The notes under the pieces were generated by a model. That model did not search any database, had not been told where the DNA came from, and was given only the letters and a program-made list of their open reading frames with translations. Below are positions 25,281-35,172 of a stretch of 64,000 nucleotides of DNA, piece after piece (within the stretch, counting starts at the first letter, position 1; each line of letters opens with the position of its first letter). The translations under genes were made by a program, and so were the position numbers. Source of the stretch: Nocardia suismassiliense. GTDB taxonomy: Bacteria > Actinomycetota > Actinomycetes > Mycobacteriales > Mycobacteriaceae. Location: contig NZ_LT985361.1 in NCBI RefSeq assembly GCF_900269665.1, forward strand, positions 2,077,459 through 2,141,458, written 5' to 3'.

Positions 25281-28200
25281 TTGACGATCAACGAGAGCAC
25301 CGAGACCGGTACCGGACAGAGCGCGAAGGTTGGAGCCACCCACGGGGGTGGGGACCGCTCGCCGCTGTTGGATCGGCTGCTGAGCGGGACGCCCTACGCG
25401 CTCGCCTTCGGGGGACAGGGCGCCCAGTGGCTCGAGGAACTGGAAGAGATCGGACGCGACAGCGCGCTGGAGCCCGAATTGACCGCATTGGTCAACGAGG
25501 CGGAAGCGATGCTGGAACCCGTTGCGGCACAGCTGCTGGTGGTCCGTCCGGTCGGTTTCGATCCGATCGGGTGGATGCTGGAGGACGAACTGGTCGACAC
25601 CGACCAGGGTGAGGTTTCCGCGGCCCCGTCGCCGCAGATTTTGCGATCCGCCGCCGTGTCGATGCCGGGCGTGCTGCTCTCTCAGGTGGCGGCCATGCGC
25701 GCGCTGCGCTTGCAGGGCCTGGACCCGACCGAGCAGGCGCCGGTGGCGATCGTCGGCCACTCGCAGGGCCGCCTCGCGGCGACCGCGGTCGAGGCCGGCG
25801 GCAGGCGCGATGCCGAGCTGCTGGCGATCGCGCAATTGATCGGCGCCGCAGCCGGTTTGGTGGCACGCCGCCGCGGGCTGATGCCGGTGGGCGAGCGCTC
25901 GCCGATGGTCGCGGTGTCCAACGTCGACCCCGAGCAGCTTCGCGCCGTCGTGGCCCAGGTGTCCGAGGGTGTCGACCCGGCCGCGGCCGCGGTGGTGTCC
26001 ATTCGTAACGGACGCAGGCGCGCGGTGCTCTCCGGCACGCCCGCCCAGCTGGAGCGAGTACGCCAGCGCTGCGCGCAGATTCACGACGAGCAGTCCCGCG
26101 AACGCGACACCAAGGTGCGCGGCGGCGCCATCTTCGCGCCGGTCTTCGAGGACGTGTCCGTCGATGTCGCGTTCCACCACCCGGCGCTGGCCGACACGGT
26201 GGACCTGGTCACCGGATGGGCCAACCAGTGTGGCCTGGATGCCGCGCTGGCCGGTTCGCTCGCGCAGGAGATTCTGGTCGACCCGATCGACTGGGTGCAG
26301 ATCGTCGACGGCATGGTTGCCGCTGGCGCGCAATGGATTCTGGATCTGGGCCCGGGCGATCTGCTGTCCAGGCTGACCGGCGGTTCGCTCAAGGGCACCG
26401 GCGTCGGCATGGTCGCCGCCGCGACCCGGGCCGGGCAGCGCAGCCTGCTCACTCCCGGTGCCGCGCCGGAGCGGTCCACGCCGTGGACGGCGTTCGCGCC
26501 GAAGCCGGTTCGGCTGCCGAACGGCCGGATCGTGGTGGAGACGGCGTTCACCCGGCTTACCGGTCGTTCGCCGATTCTGCTGGCGGGCATGACGCCGACC
26601 ACGGTCGACGCGAAAATCGTTGCGGCAGCGGCGAACGCGGGCCATTGGGCCGAGCTGGCCGGTGGCGGTCAGGTGACCGAGCAGATCTTCGCCGATCGTG
26701 TCGCGGAGCTGAAGACGTTGTTGCAGCCGGGCCGCGCGGTCCAGTTCAACTCGCTGTTCCTCGACCCGTACCTGTGGAAGCTGCAGCTCGGCGGTAAGCG
26801 GCTGGTGCAGAAGGCGCGTACCGCGGGTGCCCCGTTCGACGGAGTCATTGTCACGGCGGGCATTCCGGAGCTCGAGGAGTCCGTCGCGCTCATCAACGAA
26901 CTCACCGAGGTCGGCATCTCCCATGTCGCGTTCAAGCCGGGCACCGTCGCGCAGATCCGCGCGGTGCTGCGGATCGCCACCGAGGTGCCGGACTATCCGG
27001 TGATCATGCACATCGAGGGCGGCAAGGCCGGCGGGCACCACTCCTGGGAAGACCTGGACGACCTGCTGCTCGAGACCTACGCCGAACTGCGCAACCACGA
27101 GAACGTGGTCGTCTGCGTCGGCGGCGGCATCGGAACCCCCGAGCGCGCAACGGAATACCTGACCGGTGAGTGGGCCACCGCGCACGGCTACCCGGTGATG
27201 CCGCTGGACGGCGTGCTGGTCGGCACGGCCGCCATGGCGACGCTCGAGGCCACCACCGCGGCCGAGGTCAAGCAGCTGCTGGTGGACACCCCCGGCACCC
27301 CCGACTGGGTCGGCGCGGGCACCGCGTCCGGCGGAATGGCCTCGGGCCGTAGCCAATTGGGCGCCGACATCCACGAGATCGACAACGCCGCCTCGCGCAC
27401 CGGCCGCCTGCTCGACGAGGTCGCCGGTGACGCCGAGGCCGTCGCCGCGCGGCGCGAAGAGATCATCGAGGCGCTCAACGCCACGGCCAAGCCGTATTTC
27501 GGTGACGTCGCGACGATGACCTACCTGGATTGGCTGGAGCGCTACATCGAGCTCGCGGTCGGTCTGGACCGCCGCAAGGATTTCGACTGCGGCAGCGACA
27601 TCGGCGACGCGATCACCGACGCCACCCGTTCGGTCTGGCTCGACATCACCTGGCGTGACCGTTTCGCGGAGATGATGCGCCGCACCGAATCTCGCCTGCA
27701 TCCGGCCGACCGCGGCGAGATCCCGACGCTGTTCGCCTCGGACGAGGACTTCGAGAACCCGGTCAACGCGCTCTGCACCTTGAAGGCGCAGTACCCGGCC
27801 GCCGAGCAGACCCTGCTGCACCCCGCCGACGTCCCGTTCTTCGTCACCCTGTGCAAGACCCCGGGCAAGCCGGTGAACTTCGTGCCGGTCGTCGACGGCG
27901 ACGTGCGCCGCTGGTGGCGCTCGGATTCGCTGTGGCAGGCCCATGATCCGCGCTACTCGGCCGACCAGGTCTGCGTCATCCCGGGCACCGTCTCCGTCGC
28001 GGGCATCACCCGCGTCGACGAGCCCGTCGGCGAACTGCTCGACCGCTTCGAACAGGACACCGCGTACTCGCTGGTGCGTGCGGGCGTTGTGCCGGCGGCT
28101 ATCGACGCGCGCCGAGTGGCGGGCGTGACCACCGGCCCGATCGACACGGTGCTGGCCGCGCCGGACATCGAATGGTCCGGCCGCACCACCGTCAACCCGG

Positions 28201-31200
28201 TACACCGGCTCGGCGACGTGGCCGACTGGACGGTGGACGGCAAGGGCGCCGTGCACCCGCCCAGCGGTGCCACGCTCACCGAGACCACCGGCTCGGACGC
28301 CGACAACTCCTACGTCGAGCTGACCGTTCCGCTGCTGGGTAGCAACGTGGTTCGCATCCGCATCACCGTGCCGACCACCACCTACAACGGTGGCGCTCCG
28401 GTCGTCACCGAGGCCGACGCGCACGACGCCATGACCGCGATGCTCGCCGTCGCCGCCGGGCAGGATCTGCCCGAGGTGAAGGGCAAGGTCGCCCACCTGA
28501 ACATCGCGTGGTCGCCGGACCTCGTGGCCGACCACGCCGGCGTGACCGGCTCGGGTCTGCCCGCGGCACTGAGCACGCTCGGCCGCACGGTTCCCGACGT
28601 GCTGGTCGGCGCCTGCTGGCCCGCCGTGTTCGCCGTGCTGGGTGCGGCCAGGGCCGCCGACGGTGCGAGCGTTATCGAGGGCATGCTCGACCTGGTCCAC
28701 CTGGACCACCAGATCGAGCTGGCGGGCGAACTGCCCACCAGCCCAAGCGTTCTCGCGGTGCGGGCGGAGGCGGGCGAGACGCTCGACACCGACCTCGGTC
28801 GCGTCGTCGAGGTGCGGGTGCGCATCGCGGGCATGCTGGACCGCCCCGAAACCGGGCTGTCCATGCCGACCGTCGCCACCCTCACCGAACGGTTCGCCAT
28901 CCGCGGCCGCAATGGCGCAGGTGAACTCACCGATCCTCCGCGCGCGGCGGGCACGGTGTCCGATGCCGCCATCGACACCCCGCGGCGCCGCCGTCGCGAC
29001 GTCACGATCGTGGCGCCGCGCACCATGCACGCGTTCGCGGCGGTCTCCGGCGACCACAACCCGATCCACACCAGCGACTCCGCCGCCAAGCTGGCCGGTC
29101 TCGGCAGCCCGATCGTGCACGGCATGTGGCTCTCGGCCGCGGCCCAGCACGCGGTCTCGGCGATCGACCCGGAAAGCGCTGTTCCGGCGCGGACCGTAAC
29201 GGCGTGGACCACCCGTTTCCTCGGCATGGTTCGCCCCGGCGCGGAGATCGACGTGCGCGTCGAGCGCATCGCGGTCGACGCGGGCAGCGAGATCGTCGAG
29301 GTATCCTGCCGGGCCGCAGGCGATCTGGTGATGACCGCGACCGGACGGACCGCGGCGCCCAGGACGGTCTACGCGTTCCCCGGCCAGGGCATTCAGCGCA
29401 AGGGCATGGGCCTGGACGCGCGCACCCGTTCCAAGGCCGCCAAGGCGATCTGGGACCGCGCCGACAAGCACACCCGCGACGCGCTCGGCTTCTCCATCCT
29501 CGCGGTGGTCCGGGACAACCCGACCTACCTCAAGGCCCGCGGTGTCGAACACCGGCACCCCGACGGCGTGCTGCACCTGACCCAGTTCACCCAGGTCGCG
29601 ATGGCCGTGCTCGGCGTGGCCCAGGTGGCCGAGCTGCGCGAGGCCGGTGCGTTCGTCGAGGGCGCGATGCTGGCCGGGCACTCGGTCGGTGAGTACAACG
29701 CGCTCGCCGCGGTCGCCGGGGTGCTGCCGTTGGAGGCGGTGCTCGAGGTCGTGTTCCAGCGCGGGTCGGCGATGCACGAGCTGGTGCCGCGGGATGCGCA
29801 GGGCCGCAGCGACTACCGGATGGCCGCCATCCGTCCGTCGCAGATCGGCCTGCCCGACGACGAGGTGATCGACTTCGTCACCGGGATCGGCGCGCAGACC
29901 GGGGAGTTCCTCGAGGTCGTCAACCTGAACCTGCGTGGCTCGCAGTACGCCATCGCGGGCACGGTCGCCGGGCTGGAGGCCTTGGAGACCGAGATCGACC
30001 GGCGCCGTGCGGAATTCGGCGGCAAGCGGGCGTTCATCCTGGTGCCCGGCATCGACGTGCCGTTCCACTCCACGGTGCTGCGCAAGGGTGTGCCGGAGTT
30101 CCGGCACAAGCTCGAGCAGCTGCTGCCCGCCGACCTGCACCCGGAAATCCTGATCGGCCGCTACATCCCGAACCTGGTGCCGCGTCCGTTCTCGCTGGAA
30201 CGCGAATTCATCCAGGAGATAGCGGATCTGGTGCCGTCCGAGCCGCTGGCCGCGGTGCTCGCCGACTTCGACAGCTGGGCGGCGCGCCCGGTCGAGTTGT
30301 GCCGCGTAGTGCTCGTCGAGCTGCTGGCCTGGCAGTTCGCCAGCCCGGTGCGCTGGATCGAGACCCAGGACCTGCTGTTCACCGACACCGCGCACGGCGG
30401 CCTCGGCGTGGAGCGTTTCGTCGAAATCGGTTTGGGCGCAACGCCGACGGTGGCGAACCTGGCCAGCCAGACGCTGAAGCTGCCCGCGTTCAGCGGCGCG
30501 ACGGTCGAGGTGCTCAACATCGAGCGCGAGGCGGGCATCGTCTACTCGACCGACACCGATCCCGCCCCCGTCGATGAGCCCATCGAGGAATCTGTCGAAA
30601 CCGCTTCGGCCGCAACGGCTGCCGCACCGGTCGCGGCCGCCGCGCCGGTCGCCAGCTCCGGCGGACCGCGCCCGGACGACATCGCGTTCACCGCCGCCGA
30701 CGCCACCCGCGTGCTCATCGCGCTGTGGACCAAGCTGCGGCTGGACCAGATCGGCCCGGTCGACACTATCGAGGGCCTGTGCGACGGCGTCTCCTCCCGC
30801 CGCAACCAGCTGCTCGTCGACCTCGGCACGGAGCTCTCCCTCGGCGCCATCGACGGTGCCGCCGACGCGGACATGGGTGCGCTCTCGGTCACCGTCGAGC
30901 GCCTCGCCCGGACCTACAAGCCCTTCGGCTCGGTGCTGTCCGACTCGATCGGTGACCATCTGCGCAAGGTGTTCGGCCCGTCCGGCAAGCGTCCGGCCGC
31001 GATCGGCGAACGCGTGAAGAAGGTCTGGGAGCTCGGCGACGGCTGGGCCAGCCATGTCACCGCCGAGATCTCCCTCGGCACCAGGGAAGGCGCCAGCGTC
31101 CGCGGTGGCGATCTCGGCGGGCTGGTCAACGGCTCGCTGGGCGACGCAGCCTCGGTCGACGCGGCCATCGACGCCGCCGTGCAGGCGGTCGCCGCCCGCC

Positions 31201-34200
31201 GCGGTGTCGCGGTCTCGCTGCCCTCCACCGGTGGTGGCGGCGGCGCGACCGTCGACGCGGCCGCCCTCGGCGAGTTCACCGAGCAGATCACCGGCCGCGA
31301 CGGCGTGCTCGCCACCGCAGCCCGGGTCGTGCTCGAACAGCTCGGCCTGACCGAACAGGTGTCCGCGCCGGAGGCGACCGACACCTCGCTGGTCGACCTG
31401 GTCTCGGCCGAATTGGGTTCGGACTGGCCGCGTTTGGTCGCTCCCGCGTTCGACGCCCGTAAGGCCGTGCTGCTCGATGACCGCTGGGCCACGGCCCGTG
31501 AGGATCTGGCCAAGCTGTGGCTCGGCGACGACGCCGAGTCCGCGCAGCTGCCGGTCGACGGCTACCTCGGCGCGGGTGAAGCCGTTGCCGCGCAGGCGAA
31601 CTGGTGGCGCGAGCGGGCCAAGCACGAGGCCCGTTCGGTGCTGGCCGGCGTGTACGAGCGCATCGCTACGGCGGCGCTGACCGCCGACGATCGCGGAATA
31701 TGGTCCGCGGACACCGCGGTGATCACCGGCGCCAGCAAGGGTTCCATCGCGGCGGCGGTCACCGGGCGGCTGCTCGGCGGCGGCGCGACCGTGGTGGTCA
31801 CCACGTCGAGCCTCAACGACGACCGCCTGAGTTTCTACCGGAAGCTGTACCGGGACAACGCCCGCCGCGGTGCCGCCCTCTGGGTGGTGCCCGCGAACAT
31901 GGCCTCCTACCAGGACATCGACGCGCTGATCGAGTGGGTCGGCACCGAACAGGTCGACAACGCCGGCGGCGCGAAGGTCAAGACCAAGGACGCGATGACG
32001 CCGACCATGCTGCTGCCGTTCGCGGCGCCGCGGGTGGCCGGTGACCTCGCCGACGCGGGTGCCCGCGCGGAGATGGAAATGCGCGTGCTGCTCTGGTCGG
32101 TGGAACGGCTGATCGGTGGCCTGTCCACCCTCGGCGCCGACCACGACGTGGACGCGAAACTGCATGTGGTGCTGCCGGGTTCGCCCAACCGCGGCCTCTT
32201 CGGCGGCGACGGCGCGTACGGCGAGTCGAAGGCCGCGCTCGACGCGGTGGTGGCCAAGTGGCGCGCCGAGAAGTCGTGGTCGACTCGGGTCACCCTGGTG
32301 CACGCGATGATCGGCTGGGTGCGGGGCACCGGGCTGATGGGCCACAACGACCCGATGGTCGAGGCCGTGGAGCAGGCGGGCGTGCAGACCTGGTCCACCG
32401 CCGAGATGGCCGACGAGCTGCTCAAGTGGTGCACCTCGCGCGCTCGCCAGGTGACCTTGGCCGGGCCGCAGCAGATCGACCTGACCGGGGGACTCGCCAA
32501 GGCCAAGCTCGATCTGCCCGCACTGGCCAAGCAGGCCGCGGAGCAGGCCGCCGAGGAAACGGTGGAAGCCGATGCGGCAGCCACGATTTCGGCACTGCCC
32601 GCGCCGCCGACCATGTCCTCGGTGTTGCCGGTGCCCGAATGGGGCACGGTCACCACCGATCTCGCCGACATGGTGGTGATCGTCGGAGCGGGCGAGCTCG
32701 GCCCGTACGGCTCGGCGCGCACCCGGTTCGAGATGGAGGTCGAGGATCAGCTCTCGGCCGCGGGCGTGCTCGAGCTCGCCTGGACCACCGGCCTGGTCAC
32801 CTGGGAGAACGATCCCAAGCCCGGCTGGTACGACGCCGAATCCGGTGACTACGTCCCCGAATCCGAGATCGCCGAGAAGTACCACGACGTGGTCGTCGCC
32901 CGCTGCGGCGTGCGCCGCTACGGCGACGACGGAGCCATGATCGACAACAGCGCGCCGCTGATGACCTCGGTGTTCCTGGACCAGGACCTGACGTTCACGG
33001 TCGGCGGCGAGGCCGAGGCCCGCGCCTTCCATGAGGCCGACCCCGAGCACACGGTCATCGCACCGGTGCCGGACGCGGCGGACTGGACGGTGACGCGCAA
33101 GGCGGGCACCGAGATTCGGGTGCCGCGCCGGGCCAAGCTGTCGCGCACCGTCGGCGGCCAGATCCCCACCGGCTGGGATCCGACCATCTGGGGCATCTCC
33201 GCGGAGATGGCGAACTCGGTTGACCGCGTTGCCCTCTGGAATGTCGTCTGCACGGTGGACGCGTTCGTCAGCTCCGGTTTCAGTCCGGCCGAGCTGATGA
33301 GCTGGGTGCACCCGAGCCTGGTCGCCAACACCCAGGGCACCGGCATGGGCGGCATGTCCTCGATGCGCTCGCTCTACGTCGACAACCTGCTCGGCGAGTC
33401 GCGGCCCAACGACATCCTGCAGGAGGCGCTGCCGAACGTGGCCCTCGCGCACGTGGTGCAGTCCTACGTCGGCAGCTACGGCGCAATGGTGCACCCGGTG
33501 GCGGCGTGCGCCACCGCCGCGGTGTCGGTGGAAGAGGGCGTCGACAAGATCCGCCTCGGCAAGGCCGAGCTGGTCGTGGCAGGCGGCTTCGACGATCTGG
33601 GCATCGAGGGCATCGTCGGCTTCGGTGACATGTCGGCCACCGCGGACTCGGCGGCCATGAGCGCCAAGGGCATCAGCGACCGGTACTTCTCCCGCGCCAA
33701 CGACCGCCGTCGCGGCGGGTTCGTGGAGTCGCAGGGTGGCGGCACCGTGCTGCTGGCCCGCGGTGACGTGGCGGTGGAGATGGGCCTGCCGGTGCTCGGT
33801 GTGGTCGCCTTCGCGCAGTCCTTCGCCGACGGCGTGCACACCTCCATCCCGGCGCCCGGTCTCGGCGCGCTCGGTGCGGGGCGTGGCGGGCGCGAGTCCC
33901 GGTTCGCCGCCGAGCTGCGCAAGCTCGGGGTCGGGCCGGACGACATCGCGGTGGTGTCCAAGCACGACACCTCCACCGCGGCCAACGATCCGAACGAGTC
34001 CGAGCTGCACACCCGGCTGGCCACCGCCATCGGGCGCTCCGAGGGCGCACCTCTGTTCGTCATCTCGCAGAAGAGCCTGACCGGGCACGCCAAGGGCGGC
34101 GCGGCCGCGTTCCAGCTGATCGGTCTGTGCCAGGTGCTGGAAACCGGTGTGGTGCCGCCGAACCGGAGCCTGGACTGCGTCGACGAGAAGATGCAGGCGT

Positions 34201-34637
34201 ACCCGCACCTGGTGTGGGCGCGCGAGCCGCTGCGCTTCGGCGAGCGGTTCCCGCTCAAGGCCGGCCTGCTGACCTCGCTCGGCTTCGGGCACGTCAACGG
34301 TCTGCTCGCGGTGGTGCATCCGGAGGCGTTCATCCAGGCGATCGACCCGCAGCGGCGCGAGGCCTACCAGCGGCAGGCGCAGCAGCGTCAGCTCGCCGGG
34401 CGGCAGCGGTTCACCGAGGCCATGTGTGGCGGCGCTCCGCTGTACGAGCGTCCGGCGGACCGTCGCATGGGTGGTGACGGCACGCCTGCCAAGCAGTCGC
34501 GCCAGCTGGAGGCGGATGTGTTGCTGTCCACCGAGGCTCGCCTCAACGCGGATGGCGCCTACCGGGCCGACGGGTTCGGGTGCGGCACCGGCCACACTGC
34601 GGCCGGTTCGGGCACGGACCGCCAGAGCAGGTCGTAG
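25281..34637 (+). CDS. fas: Type I fatty acid synthase
   Basis: A 3118-residue single-chain FAS-I that makes C16-C26 acyl-CoAs used for membrane lipids and mycolate building. Domain order with landmarks: acetyltransferase (GHSQGRLAATA, about 158), enoyl reductase (IEGGKAGGHHSWED, about 580), dehydratase (GDHNPIHTSD, about 1256), malonyl/palmitoyl transferase (AGHSVGEYNALAA, about 1465), ACP (DGVSSRRNQLLVDLG, carrier Ser about 1837), ketoreductase (TGASKGSIAAA, about 2150) and ketosynthase (HPVAACATAAVS, Cys about 2741). All catalytic landmarks are intact. The TTG start at 25281 is the only reasonable one. acpS follows 11 bases after the stop, as in mycobacteria. Confidence 0.97.
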   Translation: MTINESTETGTGQSAKVGATHGGGDRSPLLDRLLSGTPYALAFGGQGAQWLEELEEIGRDSALEPELTALVNEAEAMLEPVAAQLLVVRPVGFDPIGWMLEDELVDTDQGEVSAAPSPQILRSAAVSMPGVLLSQVAAMRALRLQGLDPTEQAPVAIVGHSQGRLAATAVEAGGRRDAELLAIAQLIGAAAGLVARRRGLMPVGERSPMVAVSNVDPEQLRAVVAQVSEGVDPAAAAVVSIRNGRRRAVLSGTPAQLERVRQRCAQIHDEQSRERDTKVRGGAIFAPVFEDVSVDVAFHHPALADTVDLVTGWANQCGLDAALAGSLAQEILVDPIDWVQIVDGMVAAGAQWILDLGPGDLLSRLTGGSLKGTGVGMVAAATRAGQRSLLTPGAAPERSTPWTAFAPKPVRLPNGRIVVETAFTRLTGRSPILLAGMTPTTVDAKIVAAAANAGHWAELAGGGQVTEQIFADRVAELKTLLQPGRAVQFNSLFLDPYLWKLQLGGKRLVQKARTAGAPFDGVIVTAGIPELEESVALINELTEVGISHVAFKPGTVAQIRAVLRIATEVPDYPVIMHIEGGKAGGHHSWEDLDDLLLETYAELRNHENVVVCVGGGIGTPERATEYLTGEWATAHGYPVMPLDGVLVGTAAMATLEATTAAEVKQLLVDTPGTPDWVGAGTASGGMASGRSQLGADIHEIDNAASRTGRLLDEVAGDAEAVAARREEIIEALNATAKPYFGDVATMTYLDWLERYIELAVGLDRRKDFDCGSDIGDAITDATRSVWLDITWRDRFAEMMRRTESRLHPADRGEIPTLFASDEDFENPVNALCTLKAQYPAAEQTLLHPADVPFFVTLCKTPGKPVNFVPVVDGDVRRWWRSDSLWQAHDPRYSADQVCVIPGTVSVAGITRVDEPVGELLDRFEQDTAYSLVRAGVVPAAIDARRVAGVTTGPIDTVLAAPDIEWSGRTTVNPVHRLGDVADWTVDGKGAVHPPSGATLTETTGSDADNSYVELTVPLLGSNVVRIRITVPTTTYNGGAPVVTEADAHDAMTAMLAVAAGQDLPEVKGKVAHLNIAWSPDLVADHAGVTGSGLPAALSTLGRTVPDVLVGACWPAVFAVLGAARAADGASVIEGMLDLVHLDHQIELAGELPTSPSVLAVRAEAGETLDTDLGRVVEVRVRIAGMLDRPETGLSMPTVATLTERFAIRGRNGAGELTDPPRAAGTVSDAAIDTPRRRRRDVTIVAPRTMHAFAAVSGDHNPIHTSDSAAKLAGLGSPIVHGMWLSAAAQHAVSAIDPESAVPARTVTAWTTRFLGMVRPGAEIDVRVERIAVDAGSEIVEVSCRAAGDLVMTATGRTAAPRTVYAFPGQGIQRKGMGLDARTRSKAAKAIWDRADKHTRDALGFSILAVVRDNPTYLKARGVEHRHPDGVLHLTQFTQVAMAVLGVAQVAELREAGAFVEGAMLAGHSVGEYNALAAVAGVLPLEAVLEVVFQRGSAMHELVPRDAQGRSDYRMAAIRPSQIGLPDDEVIDFVTGIGAQTGEFLEVVNLNLRGSQYAIAGTVAGLEALETEIDRRRAEFGGKRAFILVPGIDVPFHSTVLRKGVPEFRHKLEQLLPADLHPEILIGRYIPNLVPRPFSLEREFIQEIADLVPSEPLAAVLADFDSWAARPVELCRVVLVELLAWQFASPVRWIETQDLLFTDTAHGGLGVERFVEIGLGATPTVANLASQTLKLPAFSGATVEVLNIEREAGIVYSTDTDPAPVDEPIEESVETASAATAAAPVAAAAPVASSGGPRPDDIAFTAADATRVLIALWTKLRLDQIGPVDTIEGLCDGVSSRRNQLLVDLGTELSLGAIDGAADADMGALSVTVERLARTYKPFGSVLSDSIGDHLRKVFGPSGKRPAAIGERVKKVWELGDGWASHVTAEISLGTREGASVRGGDLGGLVNGSLGDAASVDAAIDAAVQAVAARRGVAVSLPSTGGGGGATVDAAALGEFTEQITGRDGVLATAARVVLEQLGLTEQVSAPEATDTSLVDLVSAELGSDWPRLVAPAFDARKAVLLDDRWATAREDLAKLWLGDDAESAQLPVDGYLGAGEAVAAQANWWRERAKHEARSVLAGVYERIATAALTADDRGIWSADTAVITGASKGSIAAAVTGRLLGGGATVVVTTSSLNDDRLSFYRKLYRDNARRGAALWVVPANMASYQDIDALIEWVGTEQVDNAGGAKVKTKDAMTPTMLLPFAAPRVAGDLADAGARAEMEMRVLLWSVERLIGGLSTLGADHDVDAKLHVVLPGSPNRGLFGGDGAYGESKAALDAVVAKWRAEKSWSTRVTLVHAMIGWVRGTGLMGHNDPMVEAVEQAGVQTWSTAEMADELLKWCTSRARQVTLAGPQQIDLTGGLAKAKLDLPALAKQAAEQAAEETVEADAAATISALPAPPTMSSVLPVPEWGTVTTDLADMVVIVGAGELGPYGSARTRFEMEVEDQLSAAGVLELAWTTGLVTWENDPKPGWYDAESGDYVPESEIAEKYHDVVVARCGVRRYGDDGAMIDNSAPLMTSVFLDQDLTFTVGGEAEARAFHEADPEHTVIAPVPDAADWTVTRKAGTEIRVPRRAKLSRTVGGQIPTGWDPTIWGISAEMANSVDRVALWNVVCTVDAFVSSGFSPAELMSWVHPSLVANTQGTGMGGMSSMRSLYVDNLLGESRPNDILQEALPNVALAHVVQSYVGSYGAMVHPVAACATAAVSVEEGVDKIRLGKAELVVAGGFDDLGIEGIVGFGDMSATADSAAMSAKGISDRYFSRANDRRRGGFVESQGGGTVLLARGDVAVEMGLPVLGVVAFAQSFADGVHTSIPAPGLGALGAGRGGRESRFAAELRKLGVGPDDIAVVSKHDTSTAANDPNESELHTRLATAIGRSEGAPLFVISQKSLTGHAKGGAAAFQLIGLCQVLETGVVPPNRSLDCVDEKMQAYPHLVWAREPLRFGERFPLKAGLLTSLGFGHVNGLLAVVHPEAFIQAIDPQRREAYQRQAQQRQLAGRQRFTEAMCGGAPLYERPADRRMGGDGTPAKQSRQLEADVLLSTEARLNADGAYRADGFGCGTGHTAAGSGTDRQSRS

Positions 34638-34648
34638 GCTCCCGGCAT

Positions 34649-35086
34649 ATGACGATCCTCGGTATCGGCCTGGACTTGGTGACCATCTCCGAGTTCGCCG
34701 AACAGCTCGAACGCGCCGGAACCACCATGCTCCGGGAAAGTTTCACCGCGGGCGAGCGGCGCTACTGTCAGAGCAAGGGGACCGATCCGGCGCGTAGTTA
34801 CGCGGTGCGCTGGGCGGCGAAGGAAGCGGTGATCAAAGCCTGGGCCTCCTCCCGCTTCGCGCGCCGCCCACAGATCGGCGACAATCCGTATCCGCTGATC
34901 GAGGTGGTCAACGACGCGTGGGGCAGGCCGAGCATCAAGCTGCACGGCCTCGCCGCCGAATTCCTGCCGCGCGCACGGGTTCACCTGTCGTTGACGCACG
35001 ACGGCGACACCGCCGCCGCGATGGTGGTGCTGGAAGATCCGGGTGAACTGGTCGACCTGATCGAAGGCCGGGAAACGCCCGCCTGA
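34649..35086 (+). CDS. acpS: Holo-[acyl-carrier-protein] synthase
   Basis: 145 residues. AcpS transfers 4'-phosphopantetheine from CoA to the carrier Ser of FAS-I. The two family signatures are present: GIGLDLVTISEF near the N-terminus, with the Mg-binding Asp, and RWAAKEAVIKAW in the middle with the Glu. The ATG at 34649 is chosen because the sequence before it is not AcpS-like. Its place directly after fas, on the same transcript, matches the fas-acpS operon known in mycobacteria. Confidence 0.95.
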   Translation: MTILGIGLDLVTISEFAEQLERAGTTMLRESFTAGERRYCQSKGTDPARSYAVRWAAKEAVIKAWASSRFARRPQIGDNPYPLIEVVNDAWGRPSIKLHGLAAEFLPRARVHLSLTHDGDTAAAMVVLEDPGELVDLIEGRETPA

Positions 35087-35100
35087 GCGTCAAACCTGTA

Positions 35101-35171
35101 CAGCCGCACACCAACTGATGCTCTGCAGCCGAAAACGCTTGCGGTGCAGGACATCAGGAGGTGTGCGGCTT
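35101..35171. repeat. Dispersed palindromic element / bidirectional terminator
   Basis: Outer arms AGCCGCACACC (35102-35112) and GGTGTGCGGCT (35160-35170), with nested CTGATG/CATCAG and CTGCA/TGCAG arms giving a long stepped hairpin. It fills the gap between convergent acpS and the PucR-type gene. The outer arms match the elements at 56992-57069 and 59949-60022. Confidence 0.7.
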
Positions 35172-35172
35172 T

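Noticed and set aside
25023..34595. A 3190-codon open frame on the minus strand across fas
   Set aside because: It is exactly antisense to fas, has low-complexity Arg/Gly/His-rich content with no domain, and follows from strong third-position GC bias.
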